Of a stretch of DNA of 32,442 bases, positions 1 through 7,823 are shown piece after piece. Numbering within the stretch: the first letter of the stretch is position 1; the number at the start of each line of letters is the position of its first letter. This DNA is from Tissierellia bacterium (lineage in GTDB: Bacteria; Bacillota; Clostridia; Tissierellales; Tissierellaceae): contig JAAYHU010000074.1 in assembly GCA_012735245.1 (NCBI GenBank), positions 1-32,442 on the forward strand, written 5' to 3'. The position numbers and the translations under genes are program-made. The notes under the pieces are model-generated. The model had not been told where the DNA came from, ran no database searches, and saw only the letters and a list, made by a program, of their open reading frames with translations.

Positions 1-24
1 AAAAATACAACTAGGAGGGATAAA

Positions 25-1254
25 ATGAGCAATGTATATGATATTTTAGAAGAAAGAGGATATATAGACCAAGTAACTTATGAAGACGAATTGAGAGAGT
101 TGCTTGGCAGCGAACCCGTTACTTTTTACATTGGCTTTGATGCCACAGCAGATAGTTTAACCTTGGGACATTTCCTCCAAATTATGGTAATGATGTATAT
201 GCAGCAGCATGGCCATAGGCCCATAGCCCTTATAGGAGGAGGTACTACAATGATTGGAGACCCCTCTGGAAAGGCTGATATGAGAAAGGTATTGACTAAG
301 GAAACCATCGACTACAATGCCAGCCGCTTTAAAGAACAATTGTCAAAATTCCTTGATTTCAGCGAAGGCAAGGCCATCATGGTAAACAATGCAGATTGGC
401 TATTAGATTTAAACTATGTTAATTTTATGAGAGAAATTGGAATTCACTTTTCAGTAAATAGGATGCTGACCTTTGACTGCTACAAAAATAGAATAGATAA
501 GGGGCTAACATTCTTTGAATTTGGATATATGCTAATGCAGTCCTATGACTTCTTGCATCTATATAGGAACTATGGATGCAAACTTCAACTAGGTGGCAGC
601 GACCAATGGTCCAACATACTGGGTGGCTATGAGTTGATTAGAAAGCTAGAACAAGATAAGGTATATGCCATGACCTTTAAACTTCTGACTACTGCAGAAG
701 GCAAAAAAATGGGTAAGACAGAAGCAGGTACCATCTGGTTAGATCCAGAAAAAACCCCACCCTATGAACTATACCAATACCTAAGAAATACAGATGATAG
801 GGATGTGGAGAAGTTCTTAAGTTTATTAACATTCCTGCCAATGGATGAAGTAAAGAGACTTGGATCCTTAGAAGGGGCTGAAATCAACAAGGCAAAAGAG
901 GTTCTAGCCTTTGAAGTAACTAAGATGATCCATGGTGAAGAAGAAGCCATAAAGGCACAAAAAGCAGCTAAGGCCCTATTCTACGGTGGCGCAGAGGAAG
1001 GCTCCATACCTCATACAGAAATGGACAAATCCATATTTGAAGAAGGTATCGGCATCTTAGACCTGCTAAAGGAAATAGGACTTACTAAATCTAATAGTGA
1101 AGGCAGAAGATTGATAGATCAAGGTGGCATTAGTATAGACGATGTAAAAGTAGAAACTATAAACAGAAAGATAACCTTAGATGACTTTAAAGATGGAAAA
1201 ATAATGATAAGAAAAGGAAAAAAAGTCTTCCATCAAGTTAGGGTTAAAAACTAA
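25..1254 (+). CDS. tyrS: Tyrosyl-tRNA synthetase
   Basis: This enzyme charges tRNA-Tyr with tyrosine in the cytoplasm. The 409-residue length fits bacterial TyrRS. The class I HIGH-type motif is visible as TLGH at residues 46-49, after GFDATADSL. The KMSKS-type loop is KKMGKTE at about 226-232, and the typical GGSDQW tyrosine-pocket motif follows LQL near residue 190. The C-terminal ~65 residues ([13 protein letters not shown] region) look like the S4 RNA-binding domain. The ATG is preceded by a strong AGGAGG site 5 bases upstream. Only 24 bases lie before the gene, so any T-box leader would be outside the window. A clear intrinsic terminator follows at 1281-1313. Confidence 0.97.
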   Translation: MSNVYDILEERGYIDQVTYEDELRELLGSEPVTFYIGFDATADSLTLGHFLQIMVMMYMQQHGHRPIALIGGGTTMIGDPSGKADMRKVLTKETIDYNASRFKEQLSKFLDFSEGKAIMVNNADWLLDLNYVNFMREIGIHFSVNRMLTFDCYKNRIDKGLTFFEFGYMLMQSYDFLHLYRNYGCKLQLGGSDQWSNILGGYELIRKLEQDKVYAMTFKLLTTAEGKKMGKTEAGTIWLDPEKTPPYELYQYLRNTDDRDVEKFLSLLTFLPMDEVKRLGSLEGAEINKAKEVLAFEVTKMIHGEEEAIKAQKAAKALFYGGAEEGSIPHTEMDKSIFEEGIGILDLLKEIGLTKSNSEGRRLIDQGGISIDDVKVETINRKITLDDFKDGKIMIRKGKKVFHQVRVKN

Positions 1255-1280
1255 TTTTAAGTTAATGTTAGAGATATTTA

Positions 1281-1313
1281 AAACCAATCTATTTTCAGTA
1301 GATTGGTTTTTTT
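1281..1313 (+). terminator. Intrinsic terminator of tyrS
   Basis: A 10-bp perfect stem (AAACCAATCT paired with AGATTGGTTT) with a 9-base loop runs into a T run at 1307-1313. It lies 26 bases after the tyrS stop. Its right edge touches the stop codon of the convergent xpt gene. The minus-strand side lacks a good T run. Confidence 0.85.
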
Positions 1314-1881
1314 ATCTGAATATGATCCTTCCATCTTCAACCCTATCCACAATGGCCAGTGATTCAAGCCTTATGCCCTTTTCCCTAATGTTCTTTCCTC
1401 CCTTTTGAAAGCCTTTTTCTATTACAATGCCAACGCCTATTAAATTTGCCTTAGCCTTCTTAATAATATCTAATAGGCCTTCCACGGCCTTCCCATTGGC
1501 TAGAAAATCATCTATAATCAATATATTTTCTCCTTCATTTATATATTTTTTCGAAACCCTGATGGTATAGGTTATATTCTTTGTATAAGAATGTACTGTA
1601 CTTTCATAGGTTTCCTTATCAAGATTTTTGGACTCAGTTTTTTTAGCAAAGACTACAGGTACATTAAAGTATTGGGCGGCTATGACTGCTATGGCTATAC
1701 CTGAAACTTCTATGGTAAGTATCTTGTCTATCTTCTCATTTTGAAATCTAGCCTTAAACTCCTTGCCTATTTCGTTTAATAGCTCTATATCTATTTGGTG
1801 ATTTAAAAAGCTGTCTACTTTAATAACGTTGCCATGAGCAATTGCCCCTTCTTCTAGTATCCTTTTTTTCAGTGCTTTCAT
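1312..1881 (-). CDS. xpt: Xanthine phosphoribosyltransferase
   Basis: A purine salvage enzyme that makes XMP from xanthine and PRPP. The 189-residue protein starts [12 protein letters not shown] and carries the type I phosphoribosyltransferase PRPP loop [14 protein letters not shown] at residues 120-133, as in Bacillus XPRT. I chose the ATG at 1879-1881 because AGGGGTG lies just upstream and the homologous N-terminus begins there. An upstream in-frame start at 1938 would add an atypical 19-residue leader. In this window it competes for the same substrate as the xanthine-degrading locus further right, but it is not in that operon. I found no purine riboswitch in the short leader. A 6-bp inverted repeat (AATTGT/ACAATT, 1920-1935) sits in the likely promoter area. 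Confidence 0.93.
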   Translation of the reverse strand: MKALKKRILEEGAIAHGNVIKVDSFLNHQIDIELLNEIGKEFKARFQNEKIDKILTIEVSGIAIAVIAAQYFNVPVVFAKKTESKNLDKETYESTVHSYTKNITYTIRVSKKYINEGENILIIDDFLANGKAVEGLLDIIKKAKANLIGVGIVIEKGFQKGGKNIREKGIRLESLAIVDRVEDGRIIFR

Positions 1882-1956
1882 GATTTCACCCCTACAATTA
1901 TTTACTATAATACTATAACAATTGTAAAAACAATTCAAGTTAATTTAGAATCCAAT

Positions 1957-1985
1957 AAAAAAAGATGGATAAAAAATCCATCTTT
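1957..1985 (-). terminator. Intrinsic terminator of the questin-oxidase-like gene
   Basis: The stem AGATGGAT (1963-1970) pairs with ATCCATCT (1976-1983), with a 5-base A/T loop. Read on the minus strand it ends in a T run (A run at 1957-1962 on the plus strand). It begins 6 bases past the stop of the gene at 1991-3094. Confidence 0.8.
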
Positions 1986-1990
1986 TCTAC

Positions 1991-3094
1991 CTATCCAAAC
2001 AATCTTCTCTTTACTGCCTTTTTGAGCCCTACTGTATCATATACTTTGCCAAGTTCACTGCAGCTATAAGTTAGTTTTATGGTGTGAATATCTGTTGTGT
2101 CCTTGCTCAGGCAGATAATATGGGGCCATGAAAAATCCAACAGGGTATTGCTTCCATTGGCAAAATCTAACCTATCCACTGTCAGCAAATGGGTTATTAT
2201 GAAAGAGGTAGCAATATCCAATATATTATTAAAATCATCAAAATATTCTCTCAAAGCCACTACCGAATGTAGGCCAGATATGCAGTGGAGGATTACCGAA
2301 TCATTAGAATTGACAAATGTTGGCAAGATTAAATTGAGCAATAATCTAACCTTGTTTTCTTCAGAGCCCCCAATTACGAAACCCTTATTCTGAAATTCAT
2401 CATAATTGTAAAGGGCATTTAATTTGTGGCCTGTGGTAGCTAGAGAACTGCGAATCATATTGATATATGGGTCTTTTACTAAGGCTTCCATTTCATCTAA
2501 AATATTATAGCCATGGATTTCTCTCTTGAATACTTTACCTTCCCTATAAGCAGTTACATAGTAAGCTAGGGCCCTAGCCACTTCCTCTTCTAAACCTTCA
2601 TCCAGCTTATAACTTTCTACAGCATAAGCTAGCCTAATAATAGGATGGAACAAATCTGAAGATATGCCCAAATAGTAGGTGTTGAGTATGTTTCTAACTA
2701 CTGCATCTACCCCTTTCTCTTCTATTTCCCTCTTTATAAGCCTTACACAGGATTCATATAATTCTGGTTTTCCTAAGGTATCTTCTATAGAGTTTACTGA
2801 TAAATATTCAGATTTAACAGGTTCTATCTTAACTTTATCAACAATGGCTTCAGTAAAATCCCTAACCTTATCATAATCCTCGTATAGCCTAAATAAAGCA
2901 AGTTGGGTCATGGGCAGGTGGTTAACTAAGCTATCCATATAAGGCGAATACTTTCTTCCATATTCGTTGACGAGCTCGCTGATATACACGAAAATTTCCC
3001 CCTTTATCAATTCCAGTAATATATCCCTAATATTATTATAAGATAAATAAACTGAATTTTCAAATAAGTTATTTTTTTCCCAATCTTTTCGCAA
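1991..3094 (-). CDS. Questin-oxidase-like protein (DUF4243 family)
   Basis: A 367-residue soluble, largely helical protein resembling the questin oxidase/AflY-like family (DUF4243). The resemblance rests on NHLPMTQLALFRL near residue 58, SSDLFHPIIRLAYAVE near residue 150, and the later histidine-containing ILHCISGLHSVVAL and HLLTVDRLDFA segments. Fungal members are Baeyer-Villiger-type oxidases in polyketide pathways. The substrates of bacterial members are unknown to me, so I give no reaction. The reading frame opens with TTG at 3092-3094, preceded only by a weak AGAGAA site. The start is therefore uncertain, although later ATGs would remove conserved sequence. It is monocistronic with its own terminator. 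Confidence 0.72.
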   Translation of the reverse strand: MRKDWEKNNLFENSVYLSYNNIRDILLELIKGEIFVYISELVNEYGRKYSPYMDSLVNHLPMTQLALFRLYEDYDKVRDFTEAIVDKVKIEPVKSEYLSVNSIEDTLGKPELYESCVRLIKREIEEKGVDAVVRNILNTYYLGISSDLFHPIIRLAYAVESYKLDEGLEEEVARALAYYVTAYREGKVFKREIHGYNILDEMEALVKDPYINMIRSSLATTGHKLNALYNYDEFQNKGFVIGGSEENKVRLLLNLILPTFVNSNDSVILHCISGLHSVVALREYFDDFNNILDIATSFIITHLLTVDRLDFANGSNTLLDFSWPHIICLSKDTTDIHTIKLTYSCSELGKVYDTVGLKKAVKRRLFG

Positions 3095-3191
3095 AAGAAT
3101 TTTCTCTATGTTTTTATCATCAAACCCATCAAAAGCTTGAAATTATCAGACCTTATCTTGTTAATTACAAAACAATATGGGTTTTTCTACT

Positions 3192-3395
3192 TTATTTAAG
3201 TAATTTTTTTAATAATTTAAAGGCATCAAAGCTGGTTTTATTGTAAACTTTGTTATAAATATACTTTTTTGGATTCCTTACCCAGCCATAACCACGAGGC
3301 ATTTTAAGGCCTGCCCTATGGACCAGTTGTCGTTTCAAACTAGTCCTTGCTCTTATCCTCTTTTTTAAGCTTGGTTTTCTCATTCCTATTTTCAT
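3192..3395 (-). CDS. Small basic phage-type protein, function unknown
   Basis: A 67-residue, very lysine/arginine-rich protein starting MKIGMRKPSLKKR. The central GYGWVRNPKKYIYNKVYNKTSFD pattern resembles a small protein often annotated as phage-related or hypothetical in Firmicutes; this is recognition from memory, not a search. I chose the ATG at 3393-3395 because GAGGGGTG stands 8 bases upstream. A longer in-frame start at 3443 has no better site. There are no other phage genes around it, so it may be a stray or domesticated gene. Its role is unknown; nucleic acid binding is plausible only from its charge. Confidence 0.6.
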   Translation of the reverse strand: MKIGMRKPSLKKRIRARTSLKRQLVHRAGLKMPRGYGWVRNPKKYIYNKVYNKTSFDAFKLLKKLLK

Positions 3396-3522
3396 CTTTC
3401 TCACCCCTCTTTGTCTTATTCCATAGGACAGAAAAACCATCATATGTTATATATATCACTTATTTATCTCTTTTAACATTATATATATTTTTTTGGCAAT
3501 AATACTTCTTAGGAGGGATTTT

Positions 3523-4056
3523 ATGTTTAATAGCTTTGAACAAGTAAGAAAATGGGAAATGTATGGGATACTTTGGATAGTCGTAGTTGGCTCAATATTT
3601 CACTTTATATATGAATTGTCTGGAAAATCACCAATAATAGGCGCCTTCAGTCCTGTAAATGAAAGCCTTTGGGAACATTTAAAATTAGGATACTTTCCTT
3701 TGCTAATATTTTCCCTTGTAGAGTATTGGTTTATTAGAAATAAAGTAAATAGCTTTTTTCTTCCAAAAACCATTGGAATAATTACCATGGAGCTCTTTAT
3801 AGTAATAGTATTTTATACTTATACTCTTATCACGAAAAAGGCTAATTTTCTAATTGATATTAGCTCCTTTGTACTAGGTGCTATAATCTGCCAGTTCATA
3901 AGTTTTAGGTTGATGAAGGTTCGTATAAGTAAAGCTTTAGAAATTGTTGGGTTTTTAATCTTTCTATTAATAGGATATATCTTTGTAGCCTTTACATTTA
4001 ACCCACCAAAACTGGATATCTTTTTAGACCCTAAAACGAAAAAGTACGGTATATAG
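3523..4056 (+). CDS. DUF6512-like small integral membrane protein
   Basis: A 177-residue protein with about five hydrophobic segments (near residues 13-30, 55-70, 82-100, 112-130 and 138-160). The signature-like stretch YELSGKSPIIGAFSPVNESLWEHLKLGYFP (described here in parts: YELSG, FSPVNES, WEHLKL) recalls the DUF6512 membrane family, whose function is unknown. I chose the ATG at 3523 because a strong AGGAGG site lies 7 bases before it. A further upstream start at 3493 would place that site inside the gene. It is divergent from the small basic protein and convergent with the alpha/beta hydrolase, and the two share a terminator. Confidence 0.7.
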   Translation: MFNSFEQVRKWEMYGILWIVVVGSIFHFIYELSGKSPIIGAFSPVNESLWEHLKLGYFPLLIFSLVEYWFIRNKVNSFFLPKTIGIITMELFIVIVFYTYTLITKKANFLIDISSFVLGAIICQFISFRLMKVRISKALEIVGFLIFLLIGYIFVAFTFNPPKLDIFLDPKTKKYGI

Positions 4057-4082
4057 GTCTAGTCTATATACCGTATTTTTTA
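4039..4082. terminator. Shared bidirectional terminator
   Basis: An 11-bp stem, TACGGTATATA (4045-4055) with TATATACCGTA (4065-4075), is flanked by an A run on the left (4039-4043) and a T run on the right (4076-4081). It can therefore stop transcription from both sides. It overlaps the last codon of the DUF6512-like gene and the stop of the convergent hydrolase. Confidence 0.85.
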
Positions 4083-4927
4083 AACCATAGTATGCTTTCT
4101 TCCATCATATTAGTAGTTACAAAATGATTTAAATTTGGATATTCGATTAGTTTTATCTTTTCTTTTTCCTTATATAAAGGCTCTATTTTTTGATAAAACA
4201 ATCTCTGGTTATCTACAGGAACTAAGCTGTCACTTTGTCCGTGAAGCATTAGAATAGGCCTATCTATCAATGCTTCTAGTTTATTTAATGGGTCAAGCTT
4301 CTTTGCCCTTTCTCCTATTTCAACCAATTTCTCCGTCATCTCTAAGTTCAATTTCCCTTTTAAAAATTCGTTGAAATAATCCCATGTAAATGAACCGTTT
4401 AATATTACTACAGATTTTATTTGAGGATTGTAAGTAAAAATTCCAGCAGAAGTAAACCCTCCCATGGAATGGCCTGTTAAGGATATCCTATCAGGGTCTG
4501 CCTTGTACTCATTGACTAATGATTCTATCAATATACTAGACTCATCTATATTATTAAATACAATATCCCAAAATAGATAAGAATTGCTATTATAATCAAT
4601 TGGATTTCTCTCACCATGGTAAATACTATCAGGTATCAATACTTGAAAGCCTACTGTGGCAAGGATTAGCCCCCTAAGCCTTTGAGCTTCCTTATTTGAA
4701 CTCCAACCATGGTACAGTATAATCGTTGGAAACTTCTCCTCTTCTTCCTTGGGCCTAAGTAAAATAGCTGGAATACTTTCTATGTTGATTCTTTCTTCTT
4801 TAATGTAGTTTGAATGTAAATGCAAGTCCTTTATCCCCCTTCCACATTTATTTTTACATCCATAAGAACCTTTTTTTATTATATCATAAAAAATAATACC
4901 TAAGGCCTTAATTATATGTTTTAACAA
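4064..4927 (-). CDS. Alpha/beta-fold hydrolase (esterase/peptidase-like)
   Basis: A 287-residue serine hydrolase of the alpha/beta family. The nucleophile elbow is GHSMGG with Ser154. The likely acid is Asp233 in HGQSDSLVP and the base His268 in NLNHFV. An HGW motif at residues 73-75 is the oxyanion-hole region. The first 20 residues are hydrophobic and may associate with the membrane, but there is no clear signal cleavage site. It resembles the YitV/BAAT-like esterases; the substrate is not evident. The start is TTG at 4925-4927 with TAGGAGA seven bases upstream, which is convincing. It diverges from the SRAP gene. Confidence 0.82.
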   Translation of the reverse strand: MLKHIIKALGIIFYDIIKKGSYGCKNKCGRGIKDLHLHSNYIKEERINIESIPAILLRPKEEEEKFPTIILYHGWSSNKEAQRLRGLILATVGFQVLIPDSIYHGERNPIDYNSNSYLFWDIVFNNIDESSILIESLVNEYKADPDRISLTGHSMGGFTSAGIFTYNPQIKSVVILNGSFTWDYFNEFLKGKLNLEMTEKLVEIGERAKKLDPLNKLEALIDRPILMLHGQSDSLVPVDNQRLFYQKIEPLYKEKEKIKLIEYPNLNHFVTTNMMEESILWFKKYGI

Positions 4928-4996
4928 TTATCTCCTAATAAATAATTAATTATAATTTTATTGGGTAATATTAATTTAAGATTTCGAGGTGATATT

Positions 4997-5575
4997 ATGT
5001 GTGGTAGATTTTCCTTAGATGCAAGTATAGATGTACTTATTGAAAGATACAAGGCAAGAAGTACAGTAGAATTTGAAGCCCAAGAGGAAGTTTTCCCTAC
5101 AAATTCTATACCCATTGTAATTAATAATGGTAATAATGAAATAAGAATGATGAAATGGGGATTTATTTTTGAATTTACCAAAAGGCCCATAATAAATGCA
5201 AGGGCAGAGACTGTGGATATTAAACAGTCCTTCAGATATCCTTTCTTCAATAAGCGATGTATAATTCCAGTTACCAGCTTCTTTGAATGGGAAAATGTAG
5301 ATGGAAAGAAAATAAAAAGAAAGATTTCCACTGAAGAAGATATATTCTCCCTAGCTGGATTGTACAATACTTTTCAGGCCAAAGATGGAAAGGTATATGA
5401 AGCCTTTACCATAATAACTACAGAAGCCAATGAATATATGAAAAACATCCACCATAGGATGCCTGTAATTTTGCCTAGGGAAGTGGAAGAACTTTGGCTA
5501 GATAAAAACTTTAAAGATTTGAAAACCCTAAAATCCATATTAAAACCTTATAAGGGGAAAGTAATAATAATTTAA
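4997..5575 (+). CDS. SRAP protein (YedK/HMCES family, abasic-site DNA crosslinker)
   Basis: A 192-residue SOS-response-associated-peptidase-fold protein. In the family, Cys2 becomes exposed after removal of the initiator Met and forms a thiazolidine crosslink with abasic sites in single-stranded DNA. Visible residues are Cys2 in MCGRFS, Asn67 in INARAE, Glu97 in SFFEW and His152 in IHHRMPVIL, matching the catalytic set known for YedK. I placed the start at 4997 so that MCGRF is the N-terminus, as the chemistry requires, with GAGGTGAT a few bases upstream. It stands alone here, next to the decayed CRISPR repeats. Confidence 0.93.
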   Translation: MCGRFSLDASIDVLIERYKARSTVEFEAQEEVFPTNSIPIVINNGNNEIRMMKWGFIFEFTKRPIINARAETVDIKQSFRYPFFNKRCIIPVTSFFEWENVDGKKIKRKISTEEDIFSLAGLYNTFQAKDGKVYEAFTIITTEANEYMKNIHHRMPVILPREVEELWLDKNFKDLKTLKSILKPYKGKVIII

Positions 5576-5593
5576 TATTATTACTTTCCCCTT
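5552..5593 (+). terminator. Long perfect hairpin at the end of the SRAP gene
   Basis: An 18-bp perfect stem (5552-5569 with 5576-5593) encloses a 6-base loop and contains the SRAP stop codon. The sequence after the stem is only mildly T-rich, so it may act as a weak terminator or as an RNA end stabiliser. Its core GGGAAAGTAATAAT recurs in the hairpin after the ureohydrolase gene at 7057-7095. Confidence 0.6.
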
Positions 5594-5636
5594 ATTGTCT
5601 AGACACTACACAACAGATGTAGTAGCAAATCAAGTA

Positions 5637-5796
5637 GTTTCAATTCCTAATAGGAAAATTCAAAAACTAAAGAAAGATGGGATTACATTATGCCATTCGG
5701 GTTTCAATTCCTAATAGGTAAGATCTAATGGTGATAAAAAGTTTTTTGCAGGCAATGTGGTTCGAGTATTTCAATTCCTTATAGGCAAAATCTAAG
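5637..5796 (-). CRISPR. Decayed CRISPR-like repeat cluster, left part
   Basis: Three related ~29-base units begin at 5637, 5701 and 5768. They share the core TTTCAATTCCTwATAGG followed by an AAnATCTAA-like tail. Their spacing is 64 and 67 bases, giving unique spacer-like segments of 35-38 bases. The repeat resembles Clostridial type I-B repeats, whose processed end reads ATTGAAAC, so the array would be read from the minus strand. The repeats already differ from each other at several positions and no cas gene is present, so this is probably a relic. The rest of 5797-6029 shows no gene. Confidence 0.7.
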
Positions 5797-6029
5797 TCCC
5801 ATAAATATGGGGTAAATACTTATACTTTATTTTAACCAACTTTTTCAATATTTTCAACTAAATTATATGAATGTTAAAATTTAGGAATTCCTTTTGATAT
5901 GGGATACCTAGGATTTTTCACCCTAAAGGCTTGGGGAAAGATATTTAGTTAGACCATTCTATAACCATACTATTCTTTAATTCAACTTCCTTTTTGTCTT
6001 TTCAATAATTAATCCTATATCCTTTATGA

Positions 6030-6035
6030 TATAAT
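6030..6035 (+). promoter_or_regulatory. Putative -10 box upstream of the ureohydrolase
   Basis: A perfect TATAAT lies 71 bases before the gene. No convincing -35 box at the right distance is seen, so the assignment is tentative. Confidence 0.35.
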
Positions 6036-6106
6036 AATCTAAAATTAGGGGTTGGGAATAGTCTAAATTCAACTAGGCTTTTCAATATTATTAGAAAGGA
6101 GTGTTT

Positions 6107-7024
6107 ATGGTGAAACAAACTAGGGAAATGATACAAGATACAGGACTATGGGCTGGTCTAAATAAGCCTGGATTACCTATAGATGAGGCAGATATTATAG
6201 TGTTTGGCATAGCATATGACGGAGCAGCTTCTTTTAGATACGGTGCAAAAGATGGCCCTAGGTCAATTAGAGAAATAACTTATTCCATTACTCCAACAAC
6301 TGAAGACTTTGAAGTTTTTGATGATTTAAAGGTATTAGATATTGGGGATTTCTCTGGAACCAATCAGATGGAATTATTCGAATGGGTTAAAGAAAAGGTA
6401 TGTGAAATTGTAAAAAAGAAAAAGTTCTTTACTATGCTTGGTGGAGACCATTCAACGACTATACCTGTATATCAAGGCATAAACAAGGCCTTAGATGAAC
6501 CTTTTGGAATTATACATCTTGATGCACATTTTGACTTATGTGATGAGCTTAACGGAAGCAAATACTCCCATGGTTGCCCTTCAAGAAGAGCTATTGAATT
6601 GGATAATGTAGGCAGTTCAGATAATATATACTTTGTAGGCATTAGGTCTATAGAAATGGATGAATTAGAGTTTTGCAAAAATAATAGGATAAATGTAATC
6701 AATGCCAGGAGATTTTATGAAATTGGAGTTAAGAAAGCAATTAGAGAAGTATATGAAAAGATGAAAAATTTCAAATATATTTACCTAACTATAGACATAG
6801 ACGTCCTGGATCCCGCCTATGCAGCAGGTACGGGTACACCTCAATTTGGAGGCCTTAGCAGTAGAGACTTATTGGAGTTTTTGAGAGGTATATTTACTCT
6901 GCCTATAATAGGATTTGATGTTGTAGAGGTAGCGCCAAGCCTCGATCCATCCCTTACATCTAGTTTTGCTGCTAGGAAAATTATTACAGAATGTTGGGGA
7001 CATTATTATAGAAAAATAAAATAA
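6107..7024 (+). CDS. Agmatinase/arginase-family ureohydrolase
   Basis: A 305-residue binuclear manganese hydrolase of the ureohydrolase family, which cleaves guanidino or formimino groups (agmatine, guanidinobutyrate, arginine, formiminoglutamate). All metal motifs are present: GGDHS with His115, DAHFD with Asp139/His141/Asp143, and TIDIDVLDP with Asp230/Asp232. The SHGCPSRRA and AAGTGTPQFGGL segments are agmatinase-like. The start is either ATG 6107 or the in-frame GTG 6101; AAAGGAG at 6095-6101 favours 6107. The substrate cannot be fixed from sequence. Agmatine is the default, but a formimino substrate is worth noting next to a purine locus that would produce formiminoglycine. It lies between two decayed CRISPR clusters. 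Confidence 0.85.
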   Translation: MVKQTREMIQDTGLWAGLNKPGLPIDEADIIVFGIAYDGAASFRYGAKDGPRSIREITYSITPTTEDFEVFDDLKVLDIGDFSGTNQMELFEWVKEKVCEIVKKKKFFTMLGGDHSTTIPVYQGINKALDEPFGIIHLDAHFDLCDELNGSKYSHGCPSRRAIELDNVGSSDNIYFVGIRSIEMDELEFCKNNRINVINARRFYEIGVKKAIREVYEKMKNFKYIYLTIDIDVLDPAYAAGTGTPQFGGLSSRDLLEFLRGIFTLPIIGFDVVEVAPSLDPSLTSSFAARKIITECWGHYYRKIK

Positions 7025-7056
7025 TATAATTTACTTTAATAATAATATAAACATGT

Positions 7057-7098
7057 AAAGGGAAAGTAATAATGTTTGAGGATTACTTTCCCTTTTTT
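7057..7098 (+). terminator. Intrinsic terminator of the ureohydrolase gene
   Basis: The stem AAAGGGAAAGTAAT (7057-7070) pairs with ATTACTTTCCCTTT (7082-7095), with an 11-base loop and a T run to 7098. The T run overlaps the first degenerate CRISPR-like unit starting near 7093. Confidence 0.85.
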
Positions 7099-7322
7099 AT
7101 TCCTTTTAGATAAAATCCTATATCAAAACTTCACTAAGAGAAGAACTTAGTTTATAAATGTTTCGATTACTTATAGATAATATCTAATCACTCCCTGAAG
7201 GAACTACTACCTTGCCAGAAGGATTATTTCAATTCCTCATAGGTAGTATCTAATCCCTACTAGTGGTGCAGGTACTTGGCGTCCCGGATGGAGATTTCGA
7301 TTCCTTATAGGTAGTTTTTTGT
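7093..7322 (-). CRISPR. Decayed CRISPR-like repeat cluster, right part
   Basis: Units start at 7159, 7226 and 7294, spaced 67 and 68 bases, with the core TTTCrATTCCTyATAGGTAG. A fourth, more decayed unit (ATTCCTTTTAGATAAAATC) falls exactly one period to the left, starting near 7093. The spacer-like segment at 7255-7293 is clearly richer in G and C than the surroundings, as expected for captured foreign DNA. The orientation is the same as in the left cluster at 5637-5796. No cas genes or intact leader were found. The remaining 7323-7420 holds no gene. Confidence 0.7.
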
Positions 7323-7420
7323 CAACTTCAGTAGTTACACTATTGGAAGTCAGCTCCAAATAGTTGTTTCCTATGCTCAATTACTCATCGACTCAGATAT
7401 TTTCTAAACCTTAATTTCAT

Positions 7421-7765
7421 TTATTCTCCCAGCTTGTACTTTTTAACTGGATATTTAATTGCATTTTTTCTTATTTTGTCTTCTATTGAAGAAGATATAT
7501 CTATATCTAATTGATTTGCTAGGGACATACAATAAATAATTACATCTGATAACTCTTCCCTTAAATGGATAGCTTCTTCAGAATTGTTTATATCCCAGGC
7601 TTCTTCTTGTGTCAGCCATTGAAATATCTCCATCAATTCACCGGCTTCAATGGCTATACTCATGGCTAGGTTTTTTGGGCTGTGAAATCTATTCCAGTCC
7701 CTCTCATCCACAAATTTAGCTACCTTATCTTTGATTTCTTGAATAGTTGTTGTTTGGTCCTTCAT
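7421..7765 (-). CDS. MazG-like nucleotide pyrophosphohydrolase
   Basis: A 114-residue all-alpha NTP pyrophosphohydrolase of the MazG/RS21-C6 (dCTPase) type, which removes non-canonical or surplus nucleoside triphosphates by releasing pyrophosphate. The magnesium-binding pattern is visible: Glu40-x-x-Glu43 (IEAGELMEIFQW) and Glu71-x-x-Asp74 (REELSDVIIY). The N-terminal WNRFHSPKNLAMSIAIEA stretch is typical. The start at 7763-7765 has TTAGGAGATG seven bases upstream. It sits 58 bases after the diguanylate cyclase on the same strand and may be co-transcribed. Confidence 0.88.
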   Translation of the reverse strand: MKDQTTTIQEIKDKVAKFVDERDWNRFHSPKNLAMSIAIEAGELMEIFQWLTQEEAWDINNSEEAIHLREELSDVIIYCMSLANQLDIDISSSIEDKIRKNAIKYPVKKYKLGE

Positions 7766-7823
7766 CTTTCATCTCCTAACTCTGATATTCTCTTGATGTT
7801 AATTAAAAAGTATATTAAAACAT

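Noticed and set aside
1-24. T-box leader of tyrS
   Set aside because: Only 24 bases precede the gene; a leader, if present, is outside the window.
1882-1990. Purine riboswitch upstream of xpt
   Set aside because: The leader is short, and I could not find the conserved three-way junction core or paired loops. The hairpin present belongs to the neighbouring gene's terminator.
3192-3395. Prophage remnant
   Set aside because: Only one small phage-type gene is seen, with no integrase, attachment repeats or structural genes around it.
4921-5367. A 148-residue minus-strand reading frame
   Set aside because: It lies antisense to the well-supported SRAP gene, has no family resemblance and overlaps the hydrolase start.
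5834-5910. Further CRISPR-like units to the right of the left cluster
   Set aside because: TTTTCAATATTTT and GGAATTCCTTTT fragments resemble the core but are off the 64-68 base period and too degenerate.
7366-7395. A further repeat unit after 7294
   Set aside because: GTTTC is present about one period away, but the rest does not match the repeat.
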